Shown here: in pieces, positions 45,136-54,776 of the stretch | Layout: the number at the start of each line of letters is the position of its first letter | Numbering within the stretch: position 1 is the first letter of the stretch | NCBI GenBank assembly: GCA_023423045.1 | Contig: JAFAGA010000052.1 | Location: forward strand, 1 to 64,000 | Origin: Bacillota bacterium | Lineage (GTDB): Bacteria; Bacillota; Clostridia; Lachnospirales; Lachnospiraceae | Length of the DNA stretch: 64,000 bases | Direction: 5' to 3' | Notes under the pieces: model-generated | Told to the model about the DNA's origin: nothing | Databases searched by the model: none | The model's input: the letters and a program-made list of their open reading frames with translations, nothing else | Program-made: the position numbers and the translations under genes

Positions 45136-45220
45136 CGGCAACCTCCTTTCACTTATAATACGATTTAGATAAGGTTTTCATTTCATTATCCGGAACAATA
45201 AGCCGCAGAAAATAGAAAAC

Positions 45221-45236
45221 GCCGGATTTATCCGGC
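45221..45236 (-). terminator. Short GC hairpin between the ABC pair and the sigma gene
   Basis: GCCGGAT and ATCCGGC face each other around two bases. It lies upstream of the sigma gene and downstream of the ABC pair end, so it may be a leftover terminator. No T run. Confidence 0.35.
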
Positions 45237-45343
45237 ATTCTCGGCATATCGGTATTTAAATTAAAAAGCATTCACTTTGCTGAAAGTAAAAGTGCTGAGC
45301 TTGAAGCAGAAAAAATATTTCCAACAAAGCCACAGATAAAATC

Positions 45344-47152
45344 CTATGGAGCAGGGAGCACATCGACGGCTGCATCAGACCTTTCATACCACTGTGCCTG
45401 CGCCGCCCACATATCGGCGTATTTGCCCGGACGAGACAGCAACTCGTCATGTGTCCCGATGTCAACAATCTCTCCGTCGTCCACCACGACAACACGGTGT
45501 GCCAACTTGGCAGAGCCGAGGCGATGCGTCACTACTACAGCGCATTTACCCTCTGCCAACCGTTGAAATTGCGTATATATCTGTGTTTCTTCAATCGGGT
45601 CAATGGCAGATGTCGGTTCGTCCAGCACGATGAAGCCATTCGCCCTGTACAGCCCTCGAGCTATCGCCACCCGCTGCCATTGCCCACCCGACAAGTCAAT
45701 ACCGCCAAACTCCGGCGAGAGCATGTCATCCAGCCTGATACCGTCCAGCTCCACACCGGCCTCACACAGGGCGGAGTCAATATGCACGGGATCGGCTTTG
45801 GCCGAAATGCTGCTAATAGCCACATTTTCTCCAAGCGTCATTTTATACCGCTGATATTTCTGAAATACACCCGATATACCCTTATATACAGAGGCCGGAG
45901 CAATCTTCGACGTATCCAAACCGCCGACTGTCACCTTACCTTCCGACGGGCGGTAAATTCCGGTCAGCAGGCGCACAAGCGTACTTTTACCTGCGCCGTT
46001 TTCTCCGACGATGGCAATCGTTTCGCCGTCTGCCAGGGTCAATGACACATTTCTGACCGCGGGTTTATACCTGCCGGGGTAGGTGAAACTGATGCCTTCC
46101 GCAACGACACCTTTAGTAAAGTCTGCCGTCCCGTCCGCACCGGTTTGCTCGGGCATATCAAGCATACGGATGAAGTTGATGACCTTGCCGATGTCTTTAT
46201 TCATGTTGCCGATGTGCTGCTTGACAATTTCCTGCATAATGTTGAATATCTGCCCCAGCGCCGCAAACACTGCTGCAAACACTCCAACCGTAATCTCCCC
46301 CGCCATCGTTGCATTGAACAACATATAGGCCGAGGCCGCCATGCCAACAAAGGTAGTGATGTTCAGCGCAAGCTGCAGCAGCGCGGTTTTGCGTTCTGCC
46401 TGCCATATCTTACGGGTGAGCAGTTCCATTGTGCCGGCAAACAGCTTGTAAAAAAACCTAAACGCTCCCAGTATGCGGGTCTCCTTGAAGTACTCCCTGT
46501 CACACATTGTTTTTTGGTAATATTCGTACTCCCGGCGCAATGGAGCGCTTTGTTCTTCCAGCCTGGTAAACACCTTAACGTTGACGATTTGTGCCAGCAT
46601 AGCAGGGATGAAAGCCAATAGCAACGTAATTAGCAGCATAGGCTTCAAGCGGAACAGATATGCACCAATCGATACGAAATAAACGCCATAAAAACTGATA
46701 CAAATAAACACAATCATGCAAAACATAGTGATTGCTCTAATGCCCTCCCGAGCTTTATTCAGATCGTCCAGAAAATCTGTGTTCTCAAATTGCGCAGGGT
46801 CGATGTGCCTGAGTTTACGGTGAAGAAGAGCGGTAAGTCTTCCTGCCGATTTAGGCAAAAGGATGCCGATACCGTGAAAATTTTGTACGCCATTCAAAAT
46901 CTGCTGCCCAAACGTTACTCCGGCTAATATAAGCAGAGAGACCAGGCAATCCCAAAAACCTGCGCTCCCGGCAGCCGCGTTGGAAATCGTGTCAAACAGA
47001 TGCTGTGTTGCTACGACCGCCAGCGAAAATGACAGACCATGAATAATTGACAGTAAGTTTTCAACGATACAGTTCCATGGCGCAGTCTTAAACTGTATCG
47101 GTATAATTCGCAGTATAATTTTAAAAGAAGGGTACTTCTTCTCTGCACTCAT
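45344..47152 (-). CDS. ABC exporter half-transporter B (pair 1)
   Basis: A 602-residue fused membrane-ATPase exporter. Six hydrophobic segments occupy about 1-320; the ATPase has Walker A GENGAGKST, signature LSGGQWQR, Walker B with catalytic Glu in IVLDEPTSAID, and the switch His in VVTHRL. ATG 47152 overlaps the stop of the first gene by four bases (ATGA), so both are translated together and likely form a heterodimer. Substrate unknown; peptide or drug export is typical. Confidence 0.92.
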   Translation of the reverse strand: MSAEKKYPSFKIILRIIPIQFKTAPWNCIVENLLSIIHGLSFSLAVVATQHLFDTISNAAAGSAGFWDCLVSLLILAGVTFGQQILNGVQNFHGIGILLPKSAGRLTALLHRKLRHIDPAQFENTDFLDDLNKAREGIRAITMFCMIVFICISFYGVYFVSIGAYLFRLKPMLLITLLLAFIPAMLAQIVNVKVFTRLEEQSAPLRREYEYYQKTMCDREYFKETRILGAFRFFYKLFAGTMELLTRKIWQAERKTALLQLALNITTFVGMAASAYMLFNATMAGEITVGVFAAVFAALGQIFNIMQEIVKQHIGNMNKDIGKVINFIRMLDMPEQTGADGTADFTKGVVAEGISFTYPGRYKPAVRNVSLTLADGETIAIVGENGAGKSTLVRLLTGIYRPSEGKVTVGGLDTSKIAPASVYKGISGVFQKYQRYKMTLGENVAISSISAKADPVHIDSALCEAGVELDGIRLDDMLSPEFGGIDLSGGQWQRVAIARGLYRANGFIVLDEPTSAIDPIEETQIYTQFQRLAEGKCAVVVTHRLGSAKLAHRVVVVDDGEIVDIGTHDELLSRPGKYADMWAAQAQWYERSDAAVDVLPAP

Positions 47153-48951
47153 TGATACCAACCCCTCTGCGCCTCAAACATCCCGGCGTACTGCCCGTTT
47201 GCCGCCATTAACACGTCATGTGCACCGCGTTCCATAATCTTACCTTCGTCGATGACCAGTATCTCGTCAGCCAACTTGGTGGAGCCTAGGCGATGGCTGA
47301 CAAACACCGTCGTCTTGCCGCGCATCAGCTTCTCAAAATCGCTGTATATCCGGCTCTCGCTGATAGGATCCAGAGCGGAGGTCGGCTCGTCAAGGATTTT
47401 TACCGGGGCACGGCTGATCAGCGATCGGGCAATAGCCACGCGCTGCCACTGTCCGCCGGAGATATCCTGTCCATCCTTCAATATTTTACCCAGCGGAGTA
47501 TCAATACCGTACTTCAAACTGGCAATCGTTTCATCCAGACCGGCTAAATGTGCCGCTTGCACCTCTTTCCCTTTTGTATGTACATCGCCAAGAGATATAT
47601 TATCCTTCATCGCTATATAATACTTGGCAAAGTCCTGATATACCACGGAGAACAGCGCCTTAAGGGTGCCGGCAGGGTATTCACGCAGTTCCTTCCCATT
47701 GATCAGTATCTCACCCCCGTATTCGGTATACAATCCGGTTACCAGCTTGGTAATTGTGGTCTTGCCCGCACCGTTTTTTCCGACAAAGGCATAATGACGC
47801 CCGGCCTCCAGTTTAAAGGACAGCCCGTCCAGTATAAGGCGGTCACCGCCGGGGTATCGGAAGCGGACATTGCGAAACTCCAGCGAATCAAATGCGATCG
47901 GTTCGGCATCCGGCTCGGTCAACGCATCTTTCGCTTCGCTCAACGCAACGAACGCAGTCAAGTCTTTCATATATTCACCCGCACGTGAAATGTTTTCAAG
48001 GGAGCGTGACATCTGAAAGCCTAGTTTCTGGATCATGCCAAACACCGCGCTCACAATGCCCATAAACATACCCGCTGTCATCTGACCGTTCACCACCGGT
48101 CCGATCAGCGTCAGCGCCACCAGCAGGGAAATCAGGGCCAAAATCATACTGGAACCCTTCATGATCAGAAACATTTTAGCCGTCACCTTTAGCTGTAAAG
48201 TGCGTCCGGCTTCATACTGCTCCTGCCATTTGCGATTGACCTCGGCGCCATAGTCAAACAGAGTTCGCTCGTCCACATTGTCGCGCCCGGTCAGCACTTC
48301 GCCCAGATAATCAGTACGCCGGTTGAATTTCTCAGCCTCGCGCCCGGCCTGGTAGTTCTTTTTACCGGAGCGTATCGACAACCAAAACATGGGCATGGAA
48401 AACGTGAGGATGATCAGCGCCGCCCACCAGATCTGTGTCACAATCAGAAGCAAGACCGAGGCGACGGAGATAATAATCTGCAAAAACTGAGTAAAAGCGT
48501 CGATGCCATCCATGATAGACTTCACCGGGTCGCGGGATACACGGGAGATCAGCTCCCAACTCCCGGCACTCTCGATATGCTTGTAATCCAACGAGGCATA
48601 AATCTTGACCATCGACGGTTTCAGCTTGCGCTGAAGGTTTAAATTGATGCGCGAACTGACCAGCTGGACCACCGCACCAATGGTGGTGGATACACCGAGT
48701 GTAAATAAGAGCAGCCCCAATGGTAAATAGATATCGCCGCGTGGGCGTGCACCCTGCAGTATGGCAGCAGCAGTGTCAACAAAGTTAGCTGTAGCCAGAG
48801 CCATAGCCGCCGTCTGCATGATGGATTGTGTGATGGGCAAGAGTATATTTAACACTGTACAGACAGGCGACGCTTCAAATGCCAGCAGCAGAACATCGAA
48901 GGATTTATAGTTCTTTTTTACAAATGTCATTTCAGTTGTCTTGTTTACCAT
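47149..48951 (-). CDS. ABC exporter half-transporter A (pair 1)
   Basis: A 600-residue half-transporter. Membrane part about 1-325; Walker A GKNGAGKTT, signature ISGGQWQR, Walker B ILDEPTSALDP, switch FVSHRLGS. Both partners in this pair keep catalytic Glu and the unusual SGGQW signature. ATG 48951 has AGGAAG about eight bases upstream. It is the first gene of the pair, downstream of the LmrCD-like pair on the same strand. Confidence 0.92.
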   Translation of the reverse strand: MVNKTTEMTFVKKNYKSFDVLLLAFEASPVCTVLNILLPITQSIMQTAAMALATANFVDTAAAILQGARPRGDIYLPLGLLLFTLGVSTTIGAVVQLVSSRINLNLQRKLKPSMVKIYASLDYKHIESAGSWELISRVSRDPVKSIMDGIDAFTQFLQIIISVASVLLLIVTQIWWAALIILTFSMPMFWLSIRSGKKNYQAGREAEKFNRRTDYLGEVLTGRDNVDERTLFDYGAEVNRKWQEQYEAGRTLQLKVTAKMFLIMKGSSMILALISLLVALTLIGPVVNGQMTAGMFMGIVSAVFGMIQKLGFQMSRSLENISRAGEYMKDLTAFVALSEAKDALTEPDAEPIAFDSLEFRNVRFRYPGGDRLILDGLSFKLEAGRHYAFVGKNGAGKTTITKLVTGLYTEYGGEILINGKELREYPAGTLKALFSVVYQDFAKYYIAMKDNISLGDVHTKGKEVQAAHLAGLDETIASLKYGIDTPLGKILKDGQDISGGQWQRVAIARSLISRAPVKILDEPTSALDPISESRIYSDFEKLMRGKTTVFVSHRLGSTKLADEILVIDEGKIMERGAHDVLMAANGQYAGMFEAQRGWYQ

Positions 48952-49016
48952 CGTTCTCACTTCCTGGTTATCAGTATAATACTACATGCAGCGCTGAGCT
49001 TAAAGCTAAAAAAATA

Positions 49017-50918
49017 CTATTCTAATTCGAATGCTCCGGTATATAGCTGATAATACTTGCCTTTTTGTGCTATCAACTCGTTGTGATTGCCTCGCTCTAC
49101 AATATGGCCATTTTCCAACACCATAATCACATCCGAGTTCTTAACTGTAGAAAGCCTATGGGCGATTACAAATACCGTACGCCCTTTCATCAATGCGTCC
49201 ATTCCACGCTGCACAATTGCTTCCGTACGAGTATCAATCGAAGAAGTCGCTTCATCCAGTATCATAACCGGAGGATCCGCAACCGCTGCACGGGCGATGG
49301 CTAATAGCTGTCTCTGTCCCTGAGAAATATTGGAGCCATTGCCGGTGAGAGGCGTATTATATCCCATGGGCAAACGGGTAATAAAATCATGGGCCCCTGC
49401 CAGCTTTGCCGCCTCCACGCACTCTTCGTCACTTGCCGTAAGATTACCATATCTGATGTTATCCATAACGGTTCCTGTAAAAAGGTTGGTATCCTGCAAA
49501 ACAATTCCTAAGGAACGGCGGAGATCCGCTTTTTTGATTTTATTAATATTAATGCCGTCATAACGGATTTTACCATCTGCAATGTCATAAAAACGATTAA
49601 TCAAATTGGTAATTGTAGTTTTACCCGCACCTGTCGCCCCTACAAACGCAATTTTTTGACCGGGTTCTGCAAATAGGTTAATGTTATGAAGTATGGTCTT
49701 CTCCTCGGTATATCCGAAGTCCACATCCACCATTCTTACATCCCCTGTCAGCTTCGTATAAGTTATTGTTCCATCCTTGTGAGGATGTTTCCATGCCCAG
49801 GTATTGGTACGCTCCTTATGCTCTATTAATTTACCGTCTTCTTCTTTTACATTGATTAAAGTGACGTATCCTTCATCCACCTCAGGCTCTTCATCAATCA
49901 GAGTAAAAATACGGGAAGCTCCGGCAAGACCCATAATAACCGAGTTGATCTGATGGGACACCTGATTGATATTCCCTGCAAACTGTCTGGTCATATTTAA
50001 GAAAGGAACTAAAATGCTGATACCAAAGGCCATACCGGAGATGCTGAAGTTTTTCACTCCTGTTATCAATAAAGTACCGCCTACAATCGCTACAATTACA
50101 TACAAAATATTACCTACATTATTTAAAATCGGGCCTAAGGTATTGGCGTACCGATTCGCTGTCTTTGCGTCTTCAAACAGAGCATCATTGATCTTATCAA
50201 AATCAACCTTGCTCTCTGATTCATGGTTAAATACCTGAACCACCTTTTGACCGTTCATTATTTCTTCCACATAGCCTTCCAGCTTACCGATCATTTTCTG
50301 CTGGCGTATAAAATATTTCGCAGAGCCGCCGCCTACTTTCTTGGTAACATGATACATAACAAAAACGCCGGCGAGAACAACCAGGGTCATCCATATACTA
50401 AAGTACATCATAATGCAAAAAACCGTTGCCACCATGACAGAAGAAGATAGAATCTGAGGAATACTTTGAGAGATCAACTGACGCAAGGTATCAATATCAT
50501 TGGTATAATAACTCATAATATCCCCATGGTTGTTGGTATCAAAATATTTAACCGGCAGATTTTGCATACCGGAGAACATTTTAATTCGGAGCTTTTTAAG
50601 CGCTCCCTGGGTCATAACTGCCATCATACGATTATAGGAAAAGGACACACCAAGAGATATTATATAACAGGTGGCCAGTAAACTTACCAGCCCTAAGATG
50701 CGCCCGGAAACCGCCGCCCAATCACCTGTCCGATAACTCTTCTCTACTTCTGCAATAATGTTCTGTGTAAAAATTGCAGGGAGCGCAGATACAACTGCAT
50801 TAAATATAATGGAAACCACGATAAAAGGAAACAAAACAGGATAAAAGTCCAGCAATGTTTTCAGAAGGCGTTTTAACATTCCTTTTTTATTCACCTGATT
50901 GGGATTTTTATTGTTCAT
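49017..50918 (-). CDS. Multidrug ABC exporter, canonical half (BmrD/LmrD-like)
   Basis: A 633-residue half-transporter. The ATPase has Walker A GATGAGKTT, signature ISQGQRQ and Walker B with catalytic Glu in MILDEATSSID. An extra segment of about 50 residues with KEEDGKLIEHKERTN sits before the ATPase, typical of LmrD-type partners. ATG 50918 overlaps the end of the upstream gene by 11 bases. Together they form an asymmetric drug exporter. A deleted copy of this operon lies at 28851-29218. Confidence 0.92.
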   Translation of the reverse strand: MNNKNPNQVNKKGMLKRLLKTLLDFYPVLFPFIVVSIIFNAVVSALPAIFTQNIIAEVEKSYRTGDWAAVSGRILGLVSLLATCYIISLGVSFSYNRMMAVMTQGALKKLRIKMFSGMQNLPVKYFDTNNHGDIMSYYTNDIDTLRQLISQSIPQILSSSVMVATVFCIMMYFSIWMTLVVLAGVFVMYHVTKKVGGGSAKYFIRQQKMIGKLEGYVEEIMNGQKVVQVFNHESESKVDFDKINDALFEDAKTANRYANTLGPILNNVGNILYVIVAIVGGTLLITGVKNFSISGMAFGISILVPFLNMTRQFAGNINQVSHQINSVIMGLAGASRIFTLIDEEPEVDEGYVTLINVKEEDGKLIEHKERTNTWAWKHPHKDGTITYTKLTGDVRMVDVDFGYTEEKTILHNINLFAEPGQKIAFVGATGAGKTTITNLINRFYDIADGKIRYDGININKIKKADLRRSLGIVLQDTNLFTGTVMDNIRYGNLTASDEECVEAAKLAGAHDFITRLPMGYNTPLTGNGSNISQGQRQLLAIARAAVADPPVMILDEATSSIDTRTEAIVQRGMDALMKGRTVFVIAHRLSTVKNSDVIMVLENGHIVERGNHNELIAQKGKYYQLYTGAFELE

Positions 50919-52647
50919 CGTCTTCACCCGCCTTATTCTGTGATACATAAACTTCTCTGTAGATTTCATTGCCTGCGAGAAGTTCTTTATGAGTCCCTAT
51001 TGCATTCACAGTACCGCCCTCCATAACAATAATGCGGTCCGCATCTTCTACCGATGCTGTTCTTTGTGCAATGATAATCTTCGTTGTCTTAGGGATGAAC
51101 TCTTTCAATGCTTTTCTAATATAAGAATCTGTCTTTGTATCAACTGCACTTGTAGAGTCATCTAAAATAAGTATATTCGGCTTTTTCAGGAGGGCTCTTG
51201 CAATACAAAGACGCTGCCTTTGTCCTCCCGAAACGTTGGAACCGCCCTGTTCGATATAGGTATCATATTGTTCCGGAAAACTCATAATAAAATCATGAGC
51301 CTGGGCCAGTTTACAGGCTTCTATCAATTCTTCGTCCGTAGCTTCTTTGTTACCCCAGCGAAGATTTTCTTTAATTGTGCCGGAGAATAATATATTCTTT
51401 TGCAGCACGACAGATACCTGGTCACGAAGGCTTTCTAAATCATACTCCCGAACATCCACACCGCCGACTTTAACCACACCTTCCGTTGTATCGTAAAGGC
51501 GGGGGATCAGCTGGATCAAGGAGGATTTAGAGGAACCTGTCCCACCGATAATTCCAATGGTTTCTCCTGATTTAATATGAATATTAATATTCTGCAATGC
51601 CATTCGCTCTGCTTTTACAGAGTATTTAAAGCTTACATTATCAAACTCGATGGAGCCGTCCTTTACCTTCCTGACAGAACCACTTTTTAAAGAGCTTTCC
51701 TCTGTCAAAATTTCAACGATACGGTGTGCAGACTCCGTAGCAATGGTTATCATAACAAATACCATGGACAGCATCATCAAACTGCTTAAAATCTGAAAGC
51801 TATAGGTCAACAAGCTGGAGTATTGTCCCACATCAAGGTCAAGCCCCCTTGATGTAATAATGGTGTAGGAGCCAAAGGACATAACAAAGATTGTTACGGT
51901 ATAAAGACAAAATTGCATCAGGGGATTGTTAAAAGCTAAAATCTTCTCTGCTTTTGTAAAATCATTGGCAATATCGGATGCTGCCGCTTCCAATTTCTCC
52001 TTTTCATATTCTTCTCTTACATAGGATTTTACAACTCTCATCCCTTTTACATTTTCTTGAATGGAGTTGTTTAAAATATCGTATTTTTTAAATACCCGTT
52101 TGAATAACGGCATTACTGTCTTAATAACAAGAGCCAGCCCAAAACCCAAAACGGGAGCAACAAATAAAAATATAAATGCCATCTTTCCGCCCATTACAAA
52201 AGCCATGGTAAAGGAAAAGATAAGCATTAACGGAAATCTTACCGCGGTACGGATAATCATCATATAGGCATTCTGAACATTGGATACATCCGTTGTCAGC
52301 CTTGTTACCAAGGAGGAAGCAGAAAAGTGATCAATATTTTCAAAAGAATAGGTTTGTATCTTATAAAAGATATCCTTTCTTAAATTCCTGCCAAATCCGG
52401 CGGATGCCGCCGCGCAGGTATTTCCCGCCAGAACACCAAAGGTGAGGGAAAGGCCTGCCAGCGCCACAAGGACCAGCCCATACCATAGAATCACACGTAA
52501 CTCACACCCGGCTTTGATTTCATTGACTAACATAGCAATAATAAAAGGAATGGTAACTTCGATTAACACTTCAAATGCAATTAAAACAGGAGTCATAATT
52601 GATTCTTTTTTAAATTCTCGTATACTCTTCGCAAGTACTTTATACAT
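50908..52647 (-). CDS. Multidrug ABC exporter, degenerate half (BmrC/LmrC-like)
   Basis: A 579-residue half-transporter. Walker A reads GGTGSSKSS, the signature VSGGQRQR, and Walker B is ILDDSTSAVD, with Asp instead of the catalytic Glu. One weakened ATPase site is the hallmark of heterodimeric exporters such as BmrCD and LmrCD. ATG 52647 has AAAGGAGAG upstream. The leader carries a terminator hairpin and a short open frame with its own ribosome site, so expression is probably controlled by attenuation. Confidence 0.92.
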   Translation of the reverse strand: MYKVLAKSIREFKKESIMTPVLIAFEVLIEVTIPFIIAMLVNEIKAGCELRVILWYGLVLVALAGLSLTFGVLAGNTCAAASAGFGRNLRKDIFYKIQTYSFENIDHFSASSLVTRLTTDVSNVQNAYMMIIRTAVRFPLMLIFSFTMAFVMGGKMAFIFLFVAPVLGFGLALVIKTVMPLFKRVFKKYDILNNSIQENVKGMRVVKSYVREEYEKEKLEAAASDIANDFTKAEKILAFNNPLMQFCLYTVTIFVMSFGSYTIITSRGLDLDVGQYSSLLTYSFQILSSLMMLSMVFVMITIATESAHRIVEILTEESSLKSGSVRKVKDGSIEFDNVSFKYSVKAERMALQNINIHIKSGETIGIIGGTGSSKSSLIQLIPRLYDTTEGVVKVGGVDVREYDLESLRDQVSVVLQKNILFSGTIKENLRWGNKEATDEELIEACKLAQAHDFIMSFPEQYDTYIEQGGSNVSGGQRQRLCIARALLKKPNILILDDSTSAVDTKTDSYIRKALKEFIPKTTKIIIAQRTASVEDADRIIVMEGGTVNAIGTHKELLAGNEIYREVYVSQNKAGEDDEQ

Positions 52648-52708
52648 CGATATATTCTCTCCTTTATATGTTTCTGGTATCGAATTTATAAGAAAGTTAA
52701 AAAGGCCG

Positions 52709-52747
52709 AAAAAAGCGTAAGTAGATTGTAAAAATCCGGGCTTACGC
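52709..52747 (-). terminator. Attenuator-type terminator in the leader of the ABC exporter operon
   Basis: On the minus strand GCGTAAG and CTTACGC form a stem with a 19-base loop followed by six T. It ends 62 bases before the BmrC-like start codon, so it would stop transcription before the operon unless prevented. Confidence 0.65.
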
Positions 52748-52771
52748 AAAAGAATAGCTAAATATGCCTCT

Positions 52772-52816
52772 TCATGCCATTTTACTATACAAAATTTTAT
52801 ATTTCAATAAGAACAT
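52772..52816 (-). CDS. Candidate 14-residue leader peptide
   Basis: The peptide MFLLKYKILYSKMA has AAGGAAG four bases before its ATG and a TGA 24 bases before the attenuator stem. Its position resembles BmrB, the leader peptide that controls the B. subtilis bmrCD operon by ribosome stalling. It overlaps a possible promoter (TTGAAA, 17 bases, TAAAAT, at 52779-52807); both readings cannot be fully right unless transcription also starts further upstream. Confidence 0.4.
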   Translation of the reverse strand: MFLLKYKILYSKMA

Positions 52817-52890
52817 CTTGCTTCCTTGATAAATCTCAAGTGTAGATTTTCAAGATATTTTGTAACTTTTTGGTTGTCCTGCCTTAACAG

Positions 52891-52971
52891 TCACTCATTT
52901 TTATGTTTCTCAAATATTGCATTTAACGCATTTATTGTTTCCTGAATTGTTGTCATTATTGCCATATTCAT
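52891..52971 (-). CDS. Small open frame with strong ribosome site, upstream of the ABC leader
   Basis: A 26-codon frame (MNMAIMTTIQETINALNAIF, then EKHKNE) has GGGAGG five bases before its ATG. It could be a second leader peptide or the surviving start of a deleted gene. Amphipathic helix is likely. No homologue is recalled. Confidence 0.35.
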   Translation of the reverse strand: MNMAIMTTIQETINALNAIFEKHKNE

Positions 52972-53002
52972 TCGATCCTCCCGCTCTACCCTACAAATTG
53001 TT

Positions 53003-53524
53003 TTATTCAATTTCAAGTGAATACATTAAATCTTCTCTGTCCTCATCGGAGAATTTATTCCTGCGGCCCTGTGTCCTCCCAGTTAATGACATGCCTAATT
53101 TCTCCATCACCCTATAGGAACTAATATTCTCACTATCGCAGTGCGCAATGAATTTTTTGACCTTTAATTCATGTAATGCAAAGTTCATAATTCCTCTTGC
53201 CGCTTCTTCCGCATATCCATTACCCCAGTAATCCTTACTTATTATCCAGCCAAGCTCACCTTCCGCACTATCTTTATCAATATAAATACTGACCGCACCG
53301 ATATGTTCATTATTCAGCAGAATAGCATACTCATAAAATTGAGGCTCACATTTTTGCCACTCTTCCTGTACCCCGGCCAAAAAGCTCTCCGTCTCGCTTA
53401 TATCGGTATTAGGTAAATGAACCATGTATCTGGTGTTTTCATAATCACTTGCATATTTATGTGTGGATATAAGATATTGAGGTCCTAACGGAACCAATAA
53501 CAGCCTTTTTGTATGCATATTCAT
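53003..53524 (-). CDS. GNAT N-acetyltransferase, RimJ/RimL-like
   Basis: A 173-residue acetyl-CoA-dependent transferase. The start MHTKRLLLVPLG and GELGWIISKDYWGNGYAEEA (acetyl-CoA pyrophosphate loop region) followed by KKFIAHCDSENISSYRVMEK are typical of the RimJ/RimL branch that acetylates protein N-termini or small amines. AAAGGAG precedes the start. Single gene; target unknown. The roughly 300 bases between it and the catalase remnant hold nothing I can support. Confidence 0.88.
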   Translation of the reverse strand: MNMHTKRLLLVPLGPQYLISTHKYASDYENTRYMVHLPNTDISETESFLAGVQEEWQKCEPQFYEYAILLNNEHIGAVSIYIDKDSAEGELGWIISKDYWGNGYAEEAARGIMNFALHELKVKKFIAHCDSENISSYRVMEKLGMSLTGRTQGRRNKFSDEDREDLMYSLEIE

Positions 53525-53824
53525 TACCGGGCTCTCCTTTACAAGTTCTTATTTTATCTATATTCAGCAGTATTCTATGAATTTTACCACAATAAAGAAG
53601 ATGCCTCAAGATTGAAATCATGAATATCAAGTAATAACTTTCTTCCTGGAAAATGGCCTACCCCACGTTCTTCTTGCTTTCTGGCGATAAACACCGGCCA
53701 TCTGATATGCCGTTTTTCAGAAAAACATAGTATACCAGTACCATGGCACTATTCATGGAGATTAAGAATACACTATATTATATCATTCTGTGTTTTTTTG
53801 ACACGCTTTGGAGGTTCTTATTAT

Positions 53825-54157
53825 ATGTACAACAATAACAGAAGGTTTCAACCAGAGGAAGGAAATACCCGGTGTACGGCAGGCAGGCAAAACGAACCGA
53901 TGAATGGCAATCAATCTCAATCGTCTTTCCCAAGTGCTCGTAGGAACAGGAGCCCGATGGCTGCTCCAGCTCCCTGTCCAAACGTAACACCGCCAAAAAC
54001 AGGGGACTCAGATACCTCTCACTCTCAAACGGTAGGTGTACAAGGACCTGTCCTTTTGCAGGATACCGTTTTGCATTTCATATCCTGTGTTTTCTCCTTT
54101 TCTAACTTTTTTGAGTTCCCTTCCATAAATATCTTTTACCGACCCAATTATCGATGA
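53825..54157 (+). pseudogene. Catalase N-terminal remnant
   Basis: ATG 53825 follows GGAGG by eight bases, so the start is intact. After a Pro/Asn-rich head, residues 64-84 read TSHSQTVGVQGPVLLQDTVLH, the N-terminal entry segment of heme catalases. Immediately afterwards the similarity stops, and 27 unrelated residues lead to a stop. The heme-pocket His and Asn and the rest of the enzyme are missing. The gene end on the right meets the ICMT-like gene within five bases. I infer a large deletion that removed most of a catalase. Confidence 0.6.
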
Positions 54158-54161
54158 ATCC

Positions 54162-54680
54162 CTAAATATAGCGCCTTACTTCATTCATGTAATTTTTGTA
54201 CTCTTCTCCAAATCTCTTTATGCACCATCTTTCTTCAGACAGAATAATCCAGTGCGCTGATATTTGAAAGACCATCAGTATTGCAAGCAATAACAACGAC
54301 TGAGTAAGCAGTACACAGCCTAGAAAATAAATAAAATATGCCACATACATTGGGTTACGGGAAATCCGGTATAATCCTTTCAGATTGATGCCATTCTCCG
54401 CAGGTCTTGCAAAATTTGATACGGACGCAAGGCATAGCAGGATTCCAAGCCCATATATCACCAGACCTGCATAAAACCAATACGAGGCAGTTGTAATTTT
54501 AAGAAAAAATAGATAGACAAAGATCAGAATATTTGAAATCTGATAAAACCAATACGCTGCTTTTTCCTTTCCAACCAGGGGAGCGAAGAAAGCCGCACGT
54601 TTTAACCCTTCCTTGTTCCATATGCTTAAAAGGCCATATCTTATCAGTATAAGCGGAATTAACAAAAGAAATCCGTTCAT
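54162..54680 (-). CDS. Isoprenylcysteine / phospholipid methyltransferase-like membrane protein
   Basis: A 172-residue integral membrane protein with about four or five hydrophobic segments. The C-terminal half carries the ICMT/PEMT signature: GLYRISRNPMYVAYFIYFLG, then EERWCIKRFGEEYKNYM, which holds S-adenosylmethionine. Bacterial members methylate unidentified small or lipid substrates. AGAAGGAG precedes the start. No operon partner. Confidence 0.85.
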   Translation of the reverse strand: MNGFLLLIPLILIRYGLLSIWNKEGLKRAAFFAPLVGKEKAAYWFYQISNILIFVYLFFLKITTASYWFYAGLVIYGLGILLCLASVSNFARPAENGINLKGLYRISRNPMYVAYFIYFLGCVLLTQSLLLLAILMVFQISAHWIILSEERWCIKRFGEEYKNYMNEVRRYI

Positions 54681-54776
54681 TTTAATCTCCTTCTACTCAA
54701 GCCAATGCTATAAATAACCCTAATTTCAAACTGCTCTGTAATTGGAAGTTACTATATTAAATAAATAGTATTTATC

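Noticed and set aside
45256..45495. Minus-strand frame overlapping the end of ABC half-transporter B
   Set aside because: It lies in another frame of a well-supported gene and has no start signal.
52779..52807. TTGAAA, 17 bases, TAAAAT as the sole promoter of the exporter operon
   Set aside because: The hexamers are good but lie inside the 14-residue leader frame that has its own ribosome site. I keep both as alternatives and do not list the promoter as a separate feature.
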